Below, piece by piece: positions 28,197 through 36,755 of a stretch of 64,000 bases of DNA (positions are counted from its first letter, which is position 1; every line of letters starts with the position of its first letter). Origin of the DNA: Cryptosporangium arvum DSM 44712 (GTDB lineage: Bacteria > Actinomycetota > Actinomycetes > Mycobacteriales > Cryptosporangiaceae); the NCBI RefSeq assembly GCF_000585375.1, contig NZ_KK073874.1, positions 3,100,001 through 3,164,000 on the forward strand, in the 5' to 3' direction. Under the pieces are notes generated by a model that did no database searches, was not told the DNA's origin, and saw nothing but the letters and a program-made list of their open reading frames with translations. The position numbers and the translations under genes are program-made.

Positions 28197-28828
28197 CCGC
28201 CGGCCAGTCTCGAGCGGCGGGACCGGGCGGCCAGCCAGCTGTAGAGCAGGCGTCCACCGTTGGTCTCGAACGCGGCCGAGCCGGGCTGGAGCGAGGCGTC
28301 GGCCGCTCCGCTCCACCCGCGCGGGCGCCCGTCGACGTCCTCGTCGAGGAACGACGCGAACACCGCCGAGAGGGTCTGCGCGACCTCGACGTACACGTCC
28401 GGCCGGGTGACCCACGGGCACAGGACGCCCACGATCGTGCCGACCGTCGGCGAATCGATCGACCCGCCCGGAGCCGTGCGCCCCAGCAGCATCGTCAGGT
28501 GGGCGGCCTCCCACGACTCCTCGGAGCCCGCGATCAGCGTCCGTCGTGCGCTGTCGTACTCGGTCCCGCCGTCGGCGGCGGCGCGGAAGACCTGCTGCAA
28601 CGCGACGAGCAGCGACAGCGCCGCTCTCGGCCCGGCGGCTCGGAACGCGCGCAGCAAAGCGTCGCGATCGGCGTCGGGAGCCGGGACGACCGGCCGGATC
28701 GGGCCGCGGGTCGCGGCGAGCTCGGAGTAGCTGACCGCGGCGCGCAGACCGCGGGGAACTCCGAAGTCGGCCGCGTAGCGGCCGGTGGTGGTGGCCAGAC
28801 GCCAGCCCTGATTCTGGGCGTCGACCAC
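28193..28828 (-). CDS. Hypothetical protein
   Basis: 211 residues, not recognised. Largely helical and soluble, with no signal peptide or membrane segment; sequence landmarks are GSEESWEAAHLTMLLGRTAPGGSIDSPTVGTIVGVLCPW and TLSAVFASFLDEDVDGRPRGW. Codon use matches its neighbours, which supports a real gene. It starts with GTG 28828 and is followed on the same strand by the DUF6204 convergent overlap. Confidence 0.65.
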   Translation of the reverse strand: MVDAQNQGWRLATTTGRYAADFGVPRGLRAAVSYSELAATRGPIRPVVPAPDADRDALLRAFRAAGPRAALSLLVALQQVFRAAADGGTEYDSARRTLIAGSEESWEAAHLTMLLGRTAPGGSIDSPTVGTIVGVLCPWVTRPDVYVEVAQTLSAVFASFLDEDVDGRPRGWSGAADASLQPGSAAFETNGGRLLYSWLAARSRRSRLAGG

Positions 28829-28852
28829 CCGTGACGGTGGTTGGATGACGGT

Positions 28853-29029
28853 TCACTCCTCCCGCGTGGCGACGCTGATCATCGTGTACATGTATCCGCA
28901 GAAAGCGGTCGCCAGGAATACGAACAGCGACATCCGGGGATCGCCCGAGAACTGATAGAGCACGACCCCGAGAATGATGCTGACAACGATCGTGGTAATT
29001 GCGCGTGTCGTGACGAAAGAGCTCCGCAT
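28853..29029 (-). CDS. Small two-helix membrane protein
   Basis: 58 residues from ATG 29027-29029. Two hydrophobic segments are evident, TTIVVSIILGVVLYQF and MSLFVFLATAFCGYMYTMISV, separated by a short charged turn (SGDPR), with an acidic tail ATREE. No family is recognised. The locally lower GC is explained by hydrophobic codons. An upstream start at 29053 would add eight residues. Confidence 0.6.
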   Translation of the reverse strand: MRSSFVTTRAITTIVVSIILGVVLYQFSGDPRMSLFVFLATAFCGYMYTMISVATREE

Positions 29030-29245
29030 GCCTTCGACGCTGCCACGCGGCACGGCCGATCGGCCCCCGTCTGGATCAGCTCGTAGATGCCTCCTGGGCA
29101 GGGCTTATGTCCATTAGGAAACCGGCAGGTTCGCGGTGTCGTTCCTGGACTGATTATCAGGTGGTGGTCACGGACAACCGATGTTTATGAGAGAACGTTC
29201 AGCCTTGACGCGGGGGTGTCGGGGTGGGCTGATAGCGTCCGGGCG

Positions 29246-30673
29246 ATGGAGGCTGGCGAGCAGGCCTGGACCGTGACCGGATCGCCCATGCGGCGGCTGC
29301 GGGCACCCGCGATCGACTTCGGCGCGATCCGCTCCGAGCTGGGCACGCCACCGGAATTCTCGCCGGAGGCGCTCGCCGAGGCGGCGGCCGCTCCGGCCGA
29401 GTCCACCCGCACCGACCTCACCGACGTCCCGTTCGTCACCGTCGACCCGCCCGGCTCACGCGACCTCGACCAGGCGCTGCACCTCGTCCCCGACGGCGAC
29501 GGTTTCCTGCTGCGCTACGCGATCGCCGACGTCGCCGCGTTCGTCCGGCCCGGCGGTGCGCTCGACCGGGAGACCACCGGCCGCGGGGTGACGCTCTACC
29601 TGCCCGACGGCCGGATCCCGCTGCACCCGCCGGTGCTCAGCGAGGGCGCGGCCAGCCTGCTGCCCGATCAGGTGCGCCCGGCGGTGGTGTGGACGGTGCG
29701 GCTGGCCGCCGACGCCACGCCGCTCGACGTCCGCATCGAGCGGGCCACCGTCCGCAGCCGGCAGCAGCTGTCCTATCCGGAGGTCGAGGCGGGTGCGCGA
29801 CCGGAGGCGCTGACCGCGCTGGAGGCGTTCGGCACGGTCCGCGCGGAGCGGGTCCTGGAACGCGGCGGCATCGACCTCGACGTGCCCGAGCAGGAGGTCG
29901 AGCGCACCGGCGACGGCGGATGGCGGCTCGTGCTGCGTGCGCAGACCCCGGCCGAGCGGCACAACGCGCAGGTCTCGCTGCTGACCGGGGAGTGCGCGGC
30001 GGCGATGATGCTCGACGCGGGCGTCGGCCTGCTACGCACGTTGCCGCCCGCCGGGCCCGCCGACGTCGAGCGGGTCCGGGCGGTGGCGCCCGGACTCGGT
30101 ATCGAGTGGCCGTCCGGTGCGTCGCCGGGGCGCGTGGTCGCGAGCGTCGACGCGGCCGACCCACGTGGTGCCGCGTTCCTCGACGTGGCGGCGACGCTGC
30201 TGCGCGGCTCGGGCTACACGCCGTTCATCGGCGGGGTGCCGGAGCAGCCGTTCCACGCCGGGGTCGGCGCGCCGTACGCGCACGTCACCGCGCCGCTGCG
30301 TCGCCTGGCCGACCGGTACGCCACCGAGGTGTGCCTGGCGGTCGCCGCGGGCGCCCCGGTGCCGACCTGGGTGCTGGAGGCGCTGCCCGGCCTGCCGACC
30401 ACGATGGCCGGAGCGACCCGCCGCGCCGGGGAGTTCGAGCGCGCGGTCGTCGACCTCACCGAGGCCGTGCTCCTCGCCGAACGGATCGGCGAGGAGTTCG
30501 ACGCGGCCGTCGTCGACGTCTCCGGCGAAGGCAAGAGCGGCACGGTGGCGCTCGACGATCCGCCGGTGTGGGCGAAGTGCGCGGGGCCGGGGCTGCGGGC
30601 GGGGTCGCGGCTCCGGGTCCGTCTCCTGGAGGCCGACCCGACGACCCGCCGCGTCCGCTTCGGCCGCGCCTGA
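29246..30673 (+). CDS. RNB domain-containing ribonuclease
   Basis: 475 residues, 3'-5' exoribonuclease of the RNase II/R superfamily. The catalytic RNB signature is VDPPGSRDLDQALHL, followed by YAIADVAAFVRPGG, LSEGAASLLPDQVRPAVVWTV and YAHVTAPLRRLADRYATEVCLA. It lacks the cold-shock and S1 domains of RNase R, as usual for this short actinobacterial form. I chose ATG 29246 because TAGCGT precedes it by seven bases (leaderless); ATG 29288 (MRRLRAPAIDF) is the alternative. Confidence 0.86.
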   Translation: MEAGEQAWTVTGSPMRRLRAPAIDFGAIRSELGTPPEFSPEALAEAAAAPAESTRTDLTDVPFVTVDPPGSRDLDQALHLVPDGDGFLLRYAIADVAAFVRPGGALDRETTGRGVTLYLPDGRIPLHPPVLSEGAASLLPDQVRPAVVWTVRLAADATPLDVRIERATVRSRQQLSYPEVEAGARPEALTALEAFGTVRAERVLERGGIDLDVPEQEVERTGDGGWRLVLRAQTPAERHNAQVSLLTGECAAAMMLDAGVGLLRTLPPAGPADVERVRAVAPGLGIEWPSGASPGRVVASVDAADPRGAAFLDVAATLLRGSGYTPFIGGVPEQPFHAGVGAPYAHVTAPLRRLADRYATEVCLAVAAGAPVPTWVLEALPGLPTTMAGATRRAGEFERAVVDLTEAVLLAERIGEEFDAAVVDVSGEGKSGTVALDDPPVWAKCAGPGLRAGSRLRVRLLEADPTTRRVRFGRA

Positions 30674-30677
30674 GCAC

Positions 30678-31490
30678 CTAGCCGAACAGGTGGCGGTTCG
30701 CGCGGCTCCAGGCCAGGCGTTCGCCGGCCAGGTCCAGCACGCCGCTCTCCTGCCAGGCCAGCTGCGGCTGCCGTCCCTCGGCGGCGAGCTGGCGGGCCCG
30801 GCGCCACACGTTGCGCTGCTGCTCGATGACCTCGTCGACCAGGCCGTCGACGGTCGTCAGCCCGTAGCCACCGGCGAACGTCTCGAGGCGTCGGCGCCGG
30901 TCGGGTGGCACCGGGTGGTGCAGCGACTCGCAGCTGTAGCGGTCGTCGCGGAACGGCGCCACGTACTCCAGCGCGTACGCGACGTCGTGCACGGGCGGCC
31001 CCGGGTAGACGTAGTCCCAGTCGAGGATCCCGATCGGCCGGTCCCCGCGCCAGACGAGGTTCCAGGGGCCGAAGTCGCCGTGGCAGACCAGTTCCCCGAC
31101 CTCGAACGTGCCGTCGTCGGCGGCCCAGCCGGCGGGCGCGGCGGGCCGGAAGTCACGCACCGCGTCGTGGTACTCGCGCAGCAGCCGCGCCATCGCGACC
31201 AGGCCGGCGTCGGCGACCACGCGGTGCCAGGCCGCGCCGCCGGACTCACCGTCGAGGTACGTCAGCACCTCGCGCCCGTCGGCGTCGATGCCCAGGAACC
31301 GCGGCGAGTACGGGAACCCGACCGCCTCCAGGTGCAGCAGGAGCTCGTGCACGGTCGCCGACCAGGCGTGCAACGGCCGCCGCACGGTGTCGCCGATACG
31401 CACGACCGGCCGGTGCGGATCGTCCTGCAGGAACGACGGGGCGGACGGCCCGGAACCTCCCGGGCCGCCGGCGGTGTACGTCGCCGTCAA
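30678..31490 (-). CDS. Aminoglycoside phosphotransferase-like kinase
   Basis: 270-residue APH/choline kinase-fold protein. The catalytic loop is CHGDFGPWNLVWRG and the Mg motif is ILDWDYVYPGPPVHDVAYALEY. The N-terminal lobe is short (VVRIGDTVRRPLHAWSATVHELLLHLEAVGF), as in small-molecule kinases that are not true resistance enzymes. TTG 31490 overlaps the stop of the upstream secreted EEP gene (TTGA), suggesting coupling; GTG 31556 is possible. Confidence 0.82.
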   Translation of the reverse strand: MTATYTAGGPGGSGPSAPSFLQDDPHRPVVRIGDTVRRPLHAWSATVHELLLHLEAVGFPYSPRFLGIDADGREVLTYLDGESGGAAWHRVVADAGLVAMARLLREYHDAVRDFRPAAPAGWAADDGTFEVGELVCHGDFGPWNLVWRGDRPIGILDWDYVYPGPPVHDVAYALEYVAPFRDDRYSCESLHHPVPPDRRRRLETFAGGYGLTTVDGLVDEVIEQQRNVWRRARQLAAEGRQPQLAWQESGVLDLAGERLAWSRANRHLFG

Positions 31491-32722
31491 CGCAGCCCCA
31501 GGTCCGCCCAGACCAGGCGGTGATCGGACGTCGGGAAACCGTTGACCGCCGACCACTGCGGGTCGAACACCCCGGTCAGGCGGGACAGCGGATCCGAGCG
31601 CACCGGCCAGAACACGCCTGAACGCAGGATCGGTGTCCCGACCCGGGGCAGCACGTAGTCGGCGTGCAGGTTGCCCGGAGCGGTGTCGGCGAAGTCCGCC
31701 GTGTCGAAGCGCGGGTCGCCCTTCTGGGTGGTGTTCGCGCCGCCCTGGAGTCTCGCTGCCTCCACCGCACCCGCGCTGGAGGGGAACGAGCGGGCGTCGA
31801 TCAGTGGGTGCCCGGTGAGCTGCCGGGCCGCGTTCCGGTACGAGTCACCGTCGTCCGGGTCGGCGTTCTGGTCGCCGGCGATCACGAACGTCTGCCCCGG
31901 ATGCAGACCGCCGCGACGGCCCTTGTCGTCGTACACGTAGGACGCTCGTGCCGGCGTCACGTAGTCGGCCCAGAACCGGATCTCGTCGTGGTTCCGCCGG
32001 CCGTTGCGGTCCTCCGGACCGTCGAACGTCGGCGGCGTCGGGTGCGACACCAGGAAATGCACGGTCTTACGGCCGACGGCGATCGGCACGTCCCAGTGGC
32101 TCTTCGACGACAATCGCAGCGCCGCCTGTTCCTCGGGCGAGTAGAAGTCCGTCGGTATCGCGTTACCGGGCATATCTTTCCACTTGAACCGCTGGAACGT
32201 CCGCACGGCGCGAGAGTCGATCGGGAACTTCGAGTAGACGACCATCCCGTACTGGCCCGGAAACTGGCCGAAGCCCCACGAGTCGTCGCCGTAGGCCGCC
32301 TCGCCCGGCGTCGTGCCGGTCACGCCGTCGTTGTTCAGGTCGAAGCCGGAGGAGATCCCGGTGTTCGACGGTGCCACGAAGCGGTACGGGTAGCGCTGCG
32401 CCGGCGCGCCGTTCTGCGGCACCGCGAGGAAGTTCTCGGCGAACAGCCGCGCGGCCTCGGGGTCGTAGTCGAACTCGTTGATCAGCACGACGTCCGGGTG
32501 CGTGCGCTGGATGACCTCGGCGACGTTGTGCGCCTGGCGCCGGTAGACGTCGTCGACACCCGGGTCGGCGAGGTGCTCGCGCAACAGTCCTTCGGTGGGC
32601 CGGTTGAGGGACAGGTTGTAGGTCGCGAAGCGGACCGCACGCTCGTCGTGGGCGACCGCACCGGCGGGTGACGTACCGATGATCGCCGCGCACACCGCGG
32701 CTACCGTAAGAACTCGCTTCAT
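31487..32722 (-). CDS. Secreted endonuclease/exonuclease/phosphatase family protein
   Basis: 411 residues. A signal peptide covers about residues 1-26 (MKRVLTVAAVCAAIIGTSPAGAVAHDE). EEP-fold motifs are RFATYNLSLNRP, PDVVLINEFDYD, FLVSHPTPPTFDGPEDRNGRRNHDEIRFW, VIAGDQNADPDDGDS and GFPTSDHRLVWADL. The insertion around DSWGFGQFPGQYGMVVYSKFPI is typical of extracellular actinobacterial phosphatases of this group. It probably hydrolyses a phosphoester outside the cell. Its stop overlaps the kinase start. Confidence 0.87.
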   Translation of the reverse strand: MKRVLTVAAVCAAIIGTSPAGAVAHDERAVRFATYNLSLNRPTEGLLREHLADPGVDDVYRRQAHNVAEVIQRTHPDVVLINEFDYDPEAARLFAENFLAVPQNGAPAQRYPYRFVAPSNTGISSGFDLNNDGVTGTTPGEAAYGDDSWGFGQFPGQYGMVVYSKFPIDSRAVRTFQRFKWKDMPGNAIPTDFYSPEEQAALRLSSKSHWDVPIAVGRKTVHFLVSHPTPPTFDGPEDRNGRRNHDEIRFWADYVTPARASYVYDDKGRRGGLHPGQTFVIAGDQNADPDDGDSYRNAARQLTGHPLIDARSFPSSAGAVEAARLQGGANTTQKGDPRFDTADFADTAPGNLHADYVLPRVGTPILRSGVFWPVRSDPLSRLTGVFDPQWSAVNGFPTSDHRLVWADLGLR

Positions 32723-32826
32723 CACGCACTCTCGATACCGGACGCCGCGTCCGTCCGGGGCGGCTTCGCCCGATCCGTCGCCGACAGTTCAACCGGCGCG
32801 ATCGCACGAGGCCACCCCGTACGGGG

Positions 32827-33639
32827 TCAGACCTTCGTCGCGCCGTGGTCGAGCGTCAGTTGCGTACCGGTCACCACCCGCGCGTCGTCGCTGGCCAGGT
32901 AGACGACTCCGGCCGCGATGTCCGAGGGCTGCGAGATCGGCGGGTCGAAGAGCAGCTGCCCCATGGACGCGGCGTACGACGGGTTGTCGGCGAACACCTT
33001 CGCCCCGTCGGCCCCCATCTCGCCCATCGCGGTCGCCACGCCCCACGGGTGGATCGTGTTGACCCGGATCCGGTACGGCGCGAGCTCCGCGGCGGCGGAC
33101 TTCGCGAGCCCCACGACACCGTGCTTCGCGGCGCTGTAATGCGCCTGCCCGGGCAGCGACTTGATGCCGGCGACCGAGCTCGTGATGATGATCGACCCGC
33201 CGTTCCCGGCCGCGATCATCGGCGGGATCGAGGCCCGCAGCGTGTGGAACACGCCGGTGAGGTTGATGTCGATCATGTCGCGCCAGCGGTCGAGGTCCAT
33301 CTCCCAGAGCCGTCCCCAGGTGACGATCCCCGCGTTCGCCACGACGACGTCGAGCCGCCCGAGCTCGGCCACACCCCGGGCGACCAGGTCCTCGAGCGCG
33401 CCGGCGTCGCGGACGTCGGCGATGCCGGACACCACCCGCCGGTCGAGCGCCTCGACCTGCCGGACGGTCTCGGCGAGGTCCTCCGGGGTGGCGGCCGGGT
33501 AGTCGGTGCGGGTCGGAGCGGCACACACGTCGGTGACGACGACGTCGGCCCCCTCGGCGGCCAGCGCGAGCGCCTCGGCCCGCCCTTGGCCCCGCGCGGC
33601 CCCGGTGACGAACGCGACCTTGCCGGCCAGGCGGCTCAT
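32827..33639 (-). CDS. Mycofactocin-coupled SDR family oxidoreductase
   Basis: 270 residues. Besides TGAARGQGR, NAGIVTWG and YSAAKHG, it has the long insertion after beta-2 (DVCAAPTRTDYPAATPEDLAETVRQVEALDRRVVSGIADVRD) that marks SDRs with non-exchangeable NAD dependent on mycofactocin. That would couple oxidation of an alcohol to the redox peptide cofactor. No mycofactocin biosynthesis genes are in the window. It overlaps the upstream SDR gene by 4 bp. Confidence 0.87.
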   Translation of the reverse strand: MSRLAGKVAFVTGAARGQGRAEALALAAEGADVVVTDVCAAPTRTDYPAATPEDLAETVRQVEALDRRVVSGIADVRDAGALEDLVARGVAELGRLDVVVANAGIVTWGRLWEMDLDRWRDMIDINLTGVFHTLRASIPPMIAAGNGGSIIITSSVAGIKSLPGQAHYSAAKHGVVGLAKSAAAELAPYRIRVNTIHPWGVATAMGEMGADGAKVFADNPSYAASMGQLLFDPPISQPSDIAAGVVYLASDDARVVTGTQLTLDHGATKV

Positions 33640-34487
33640 ACCGTCACCCCCAGGCCTTCGCCGCCCACGTCTTCGGGAAAGACGATGGCGACGCGGGCGA
33701 GCGTGCCGCCGTCCGTCGCCGGAACGCACACCCCGGACATGTACTGCGATTCGTCCGACGCGAGGAACAGCGCCAGGTTCGCGTTGTCGCGCAGCACCGG
33801 GGGGCGGTCGAGGCGCAGCGGCATCGCGGCGGCGTCCTTGTCCCAGGCCCGCAGCTCCTCGTAGGAGCGGCCGAGCACCTCGGCATCGGGCGCCAGCGCG
33901 AGGTTCGCGGACATGCCGTGCGTCGGGCAGAGCGCGTTGACCCGGATGCCGAACCGGCCCAGCTCCAGCGAGAGCACCTTCACCAGGCCGTTCACGCCGT
34001 GCTTGGACGCGGTGTAGCTGATGAAGTGCGGGTACGCCGCGAACGACGACGCCGAGCTGGTGACGACGACGTTGCCGCCGCCCTGGGCCTTGAACACCGG
34101 GACGGCGGCCTTGGCGGCGAGGAAGACGCCGGTGAGGTTCGTCGCCTGGACGGCGTTCCAGTTCTCCAGCGTGAGGTCCTCGAACGCGACCGTGCCGAAG
34201 CCGACCTCGCCGATGCCCGCGTTGGCGAACAGGACGTCCAGCCGGCCCCAGGTGCCGGTCGCGAGCGCGACCGCGGCCACCATGTCGGTCTCGATCCGCA
34301 CGTCGGCCCGGAGCGGGACGGCCTGGCCGCCGGCCGCGCCCACCTCGGCGGCGACCTTCTCCGCGCGGGCCTCGATCAGGTCGGTGACGACGACCCGGGC
34401 GCCTTCGGCCGCGAACAGGAGCGCGGACTCGCGTCCCAGCCCGGAGCCGGCGCCGGTGATGACGACAACTTTGTCTCGTAAACGCAT
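33636..34487 (-). CDS. SDR family oxidoreductase
   Basis: 283 residues: TGAGSGLGRESALLFAAEGARVVVTDL, NAGIGEVGFG, SSASSFAAYPHFISYTASKHGVNGLVKVLSLELGRFGIRVNALCPT. It is first in a two-SDR operon and divergent from a TetR gene across a clear operator. The C-terminal YMSGVCVPATDGGTLA is standard for classical SDRs. Together the two enzymes may carry out successive oxidations in a catabolic route. Confidence 0.9.
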   Translation of the reverse strand: MRLRDKVVVITGAGSGLGRESALLFAAEGARVVVTDLIEARAEKVAAEVGAAGGQAVPLRADVRIETDMVAAVALATGTWGRLDVLFANAGIGEVGFGTVAFEDLTLENWNAVQATNLTGVFLAAKAAVPVFKAQGGGNVVVTSSASSFAAYPHFISYTASKHGVNGLVKVLSLELGRFGIRVNALCPTHGMSANLALAPDAEVLGRSYEELRAWDKDAAAMPLRLDRPPVLRDNANLALFLASDESQYMSGVCVPATDGGTLARVAIVFPEDVGGEGLGVTV

Positions 34488-34508
34488 ACCCGCACGGTAG
34501 CGCAGTTG

Positions 34509-34541
34509 TGTCAGATTCTGACAGCATGACGGAATCTGACA
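34509..34541. promoter_or_regulatory. TetR operator with overlapping palindromes
   Basis: TGTCAGATTCTGACA (34509-34523) is a perfect odd palindrome. Its left half TGTCAGATTC also pairs perfectly with GAATCTGACA at 34532-34541. The array fills the 73-bp gap between the SDR operon and the TetR start and adjoins the TAGGGT -10. Confidence 0.78.
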
Positions 34542-34560
34542 TTCAAGTAGGGTGACGAGC

Positions 34561-35136
34561 GTGGAGACGCTGACCGAACGACGGCGGCAGGCCACGCTGC
34601 TGGAGCTCTCCGACGTCGCGGCCGAGCTTTTCGTCCGGCGTGGCTTCGCCGCCACCACCGTGCAGGACATCGCGGACGCCGCCGGGGTGTCCGCGCGTAC
34701 GTTCCATCGCTACTTCCCGTCCAAGGCCGACGCGCTGGGCCCCACGATGCGTGCCGGGCTGCTGTACTACGTGGCCCAGGTGGCGGCGCTACCCGTCGGG
34801 AGCCCGCTGGTCGAGGGGCTGTGCGACGCGCTGGAGCGGGTGCTCGCCGAGCCCAGGACCCCGCTCGACAACGACGTCACCCGGCTGACGGTCACGACGC
34901 CGGAGCTGACGCCGGTGTGGCTGCGCGCCCACGAGGAGTGCGCGATCGCGCTCGGGCCGGCCCTCGCACCCCACCTCGAGCCGGGCGCCGACGAGGTCGT
35001 CGTGCGTTACGCCGGCGCGAGCGTCGTCACCGCCAACCGGCTGGCGGTCGAATCCTGGGTCGCCCACGGCGGCGAGCCGCGGCCCTACCTGGAACGGTGC
35101 CTCCGCCTGCTCACCCGCGGGGTACTGCCGGAGTGA
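34561..35136 (+). CDS. TetR/AcrR family transcriptional regulator
   Basis: 191 residues. The HTH region is LSDVAAELFVRRGFAATTVQDIADAAGVSARTFHRYFPSKADAL. TAGGGT followed by seven bases and GTG 34561 suggests a leaderless mRNA, so I prefer it to GTG 34552. It very probably represses the divergent two-SDR operon and itself through the TGTCAGA-TCTGACA sites. The ligand is unknown. Confidence 0.9.
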   Translation: METLTERRRQATLLELSDVAAELFVRRGFAATTVQDIADAAGVSARTFHRYFPSKADALGPTMRAGLLYYVAQVAALPVGSPLVEGLCDALERVLAEPRTPLDNDVTRLTVTTPELTPVWLRAHEECAIALGPALAPHLEPGADEVVVRYAGASVVTANRLAVESWVAHGGEPRPYLERCLRLLTRGVLPE

Positions 35137-35146
35137 GAGCTGCCGC

Positions 35147-35452
35147 TCAGTCCTCGGCGCGGCGGTCGGACGCCAGGTAGCTCGCCGTCGCGGTGAGCGC
35201 GGAGACCGTGAGCACGGACGGCCAGCCGCCGATCCGCTTGGCCAGCGGGTGCGAGAGGCCGAACGCCCCGACGTAGGTCGCGACCAGCGCCCCGGTGATC
35301 GCCGGGCTGGTCCGCCGGGCCCACTCCCGGCCCGCCAGCGCGCCACCCACCACGAGGACGACCCCGCCGAGGGGCCGGACCCCGGTTCGGCGGGCGACCT
35401 GCCAGCCACCGATGAGAGAACCTGCCGTGATCGCCGCCGTCGGAATACGCAT
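35147..35452 (-). CDS. Small membrane protein, unknown
   Basis: 101 residues with three or four hydrophobic segments (PTAAITAGSLIGGW, LGGVVLVVGGALAG, ITGALVATYVGAFGLSHP, SVLTVSALTATASYLA). No family is recognised with certainty; similar glycine-rich small membrane proteins are common in actinobacteria. It converges on the TetR gene with 10 bp between stops. Confidence 0.7.
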   Translation of the reverse strand: MRIPTAAITAGSLIGGWQVARRTGVRPLGGVVLVVGGALAGREWARRTSPAITGALVATYVGAFGLSHPLAKRIGGWPSVLTVSALTATASYLASDRRAED

Positions 35453-35575
35453 GGAAACGACCGTACCCGTCCTCTATCCATCGATAGAGGACCGGTTCGG
35501 CCTCGTGGAGGACGAGTGACCGGGCCGGGCGTCCCTAGGGTCGTTGGCGTTCCCCCTCCGTCTCGAAGGACACCG

Positions 35576-36190
35576 ATGACCAGCAAGGCCACCTACCTTT
35601 TCTCCCGTGCGATCGAGGCGCTGCTCCTCGTGATCGGCCTGGTGACGATCGCCGCCGAGGACACGATCCTCTGGATCTCCCTCTGGGACTGCGTCGCGGT
35701 CTTCTACCTGGCCACCCGCATGTACCGGTTACGGCGCAGCAACCGCCGCGGGGACGACGTCTGGCTCTCCCGCAGCCTCGGCGGACGCATCGGCCTGGCC
35801 TTCACCGTGCTCACCAGCATCATCGGCATCGGCACCGGCATCACCATCGCGACCAGCGGCGATGGTGAAGCCAAGTGGCTGGCGTCGGCCGTCGGGCTGC
35901 CGTGCGTGATCCTCGCCTGGGCGATCCTGCACTTCGGCTACGCCGAGCGGTACGCGAAGACGTTCTTCGGCGCCGACCCGGCCAACCCGCCGCTGACGTT
36001 CCCGAACATCGACAAGCCCACCTACGTCGAGTTCGCCTACTTCTCGTTCACGATCGGCACCACGTTCTCGGTGTCCGACGTCGAGACCCGCACCAGCCCG
36101 ATCCGCCTGCAGGTGCTCTCCCACAGCGTCCTGTCGTTCATCTACAACACCGCGACGATCGGTATCGCGGTCAGCGTCATCACCGGCTAG
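35576..36190 (+). CDS. DUF1345 family membrane protein
   Basis: 204 residues. ATG 35576 follows a gaagga site. Four to five membrane segments are visible, and the diagnostic DUF1345 stretch FAYFSFTIGTTFSVSDVETRTSPIRLQVLSHSVLSFIYNTATI forms the C-terminal half. The function is unknown; this stretch resembles a pore-loop and suggests a channel-like role, which is inference. The C-terminal end overlaps the convergent STAS-like gene by 4 bp. Confidence 0.87.
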   Translation: MTSKATYLFSRAIEALLLVIGLVTIAAEDTILWISLWDCVAVFYLATRMYRLRRSNRRGDDVWLSRSLGGRIGLAFTVLTSIIGIGTGITIATSGDGEAKWLASAVGLPCVILAWAILHFGYAERYAKTFFGADPANPPLTFPNIDKPTYVEFAYFSFTIGTTFSVSDVETRTSPIRLQVLSHSVLSFIYNTATIGIAVSVITG

Positions 36191-36594
36191 GCCGGTGGCT
36201 CGACCAGCACCGACGGGTGCAGGTCACCGGCCCGCAGCACCCGGCGGGCGAACGGCGGGGGATCCCAGAGGGACACCCGCACGTCACGCCGGGCGGCCGT
36301 CTCGGCCACGGTGTTCAGACACTGCAGACCGGCGGCGCCGAAGAACGACAGGTGCCGCAACACCAGCACCAGCGCGTCGCCGGTCCGCTCACGGCAAGCA
36401 CCGAGAAGTTGTTCGGTGAGCCAGGGGGCGGTACGAGCGTCGATCTCGCCCTCGAGCACGAACACCATGCAGCGGTACTGCGAGCTCAGCCGAGCCCGCA
36501 AGGTACCGGTGGGGTCGCTGACCGCCCGTTCGGCGGCCGGGATCGGGAATGTACGCCAGTTGGAGTACACCACGAATCCCCCGGGTTCTGTCAC
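36187..36594 (-). CDS. STAS-domain-like protein without the usual phosphorylation site
   Basis: 135 residues. The pattern MVFVLEGEIDARTAPWLTEQLLGACRE, DALVLVLRHLSFFGAAGLQCLNTVAETAARRDVRVSLWDPP fits an anti-sigma factor antagonist. In active antagonists the loop reads FxDSSG with a phosphorylatable Ser; here it is FFGAAG, with alanine in its place. It may act unregulated or sense something else. The start is GTG 36594. It could belong to the network of the PP2C phosphatase at 17.4 kb, although they are far apart. Confidence 0.68.
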   Translation of the reverse strand: MTEPGGFVVYSNWRTFPIPAAERAVSDPTGTLRARLSSQYRCMVFVLEGEIDARTAPWLTEQLLGACRERTGDALVLVLRHLSFFGAAGLQCLNTVAETAARRDVRVSLWDPPPFARRVLRAGDLHPSVLVEPPA

Positions 36595-36755
36595 GCGCCG
36601 AGTCCGTACCAGGACTGACTGTGCTCAGCGTACTTTGACACTCGTTCACGTGCTGTCCCGTGAGTTTGGCGTCGTCGGCCGCGGGACCCGCCCGGTGATC
36701 GTGAGCCGGCTTCCTCACGTCGAACTCGGTTGACCGCCCGGCCACCCTGAGGGGT

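Noticed and set aside
32814-32827. 14-bp palindrome at the SDR stop as a terminator
   Set aside because: The palindrome has no loop and would form only a weak hairpin.
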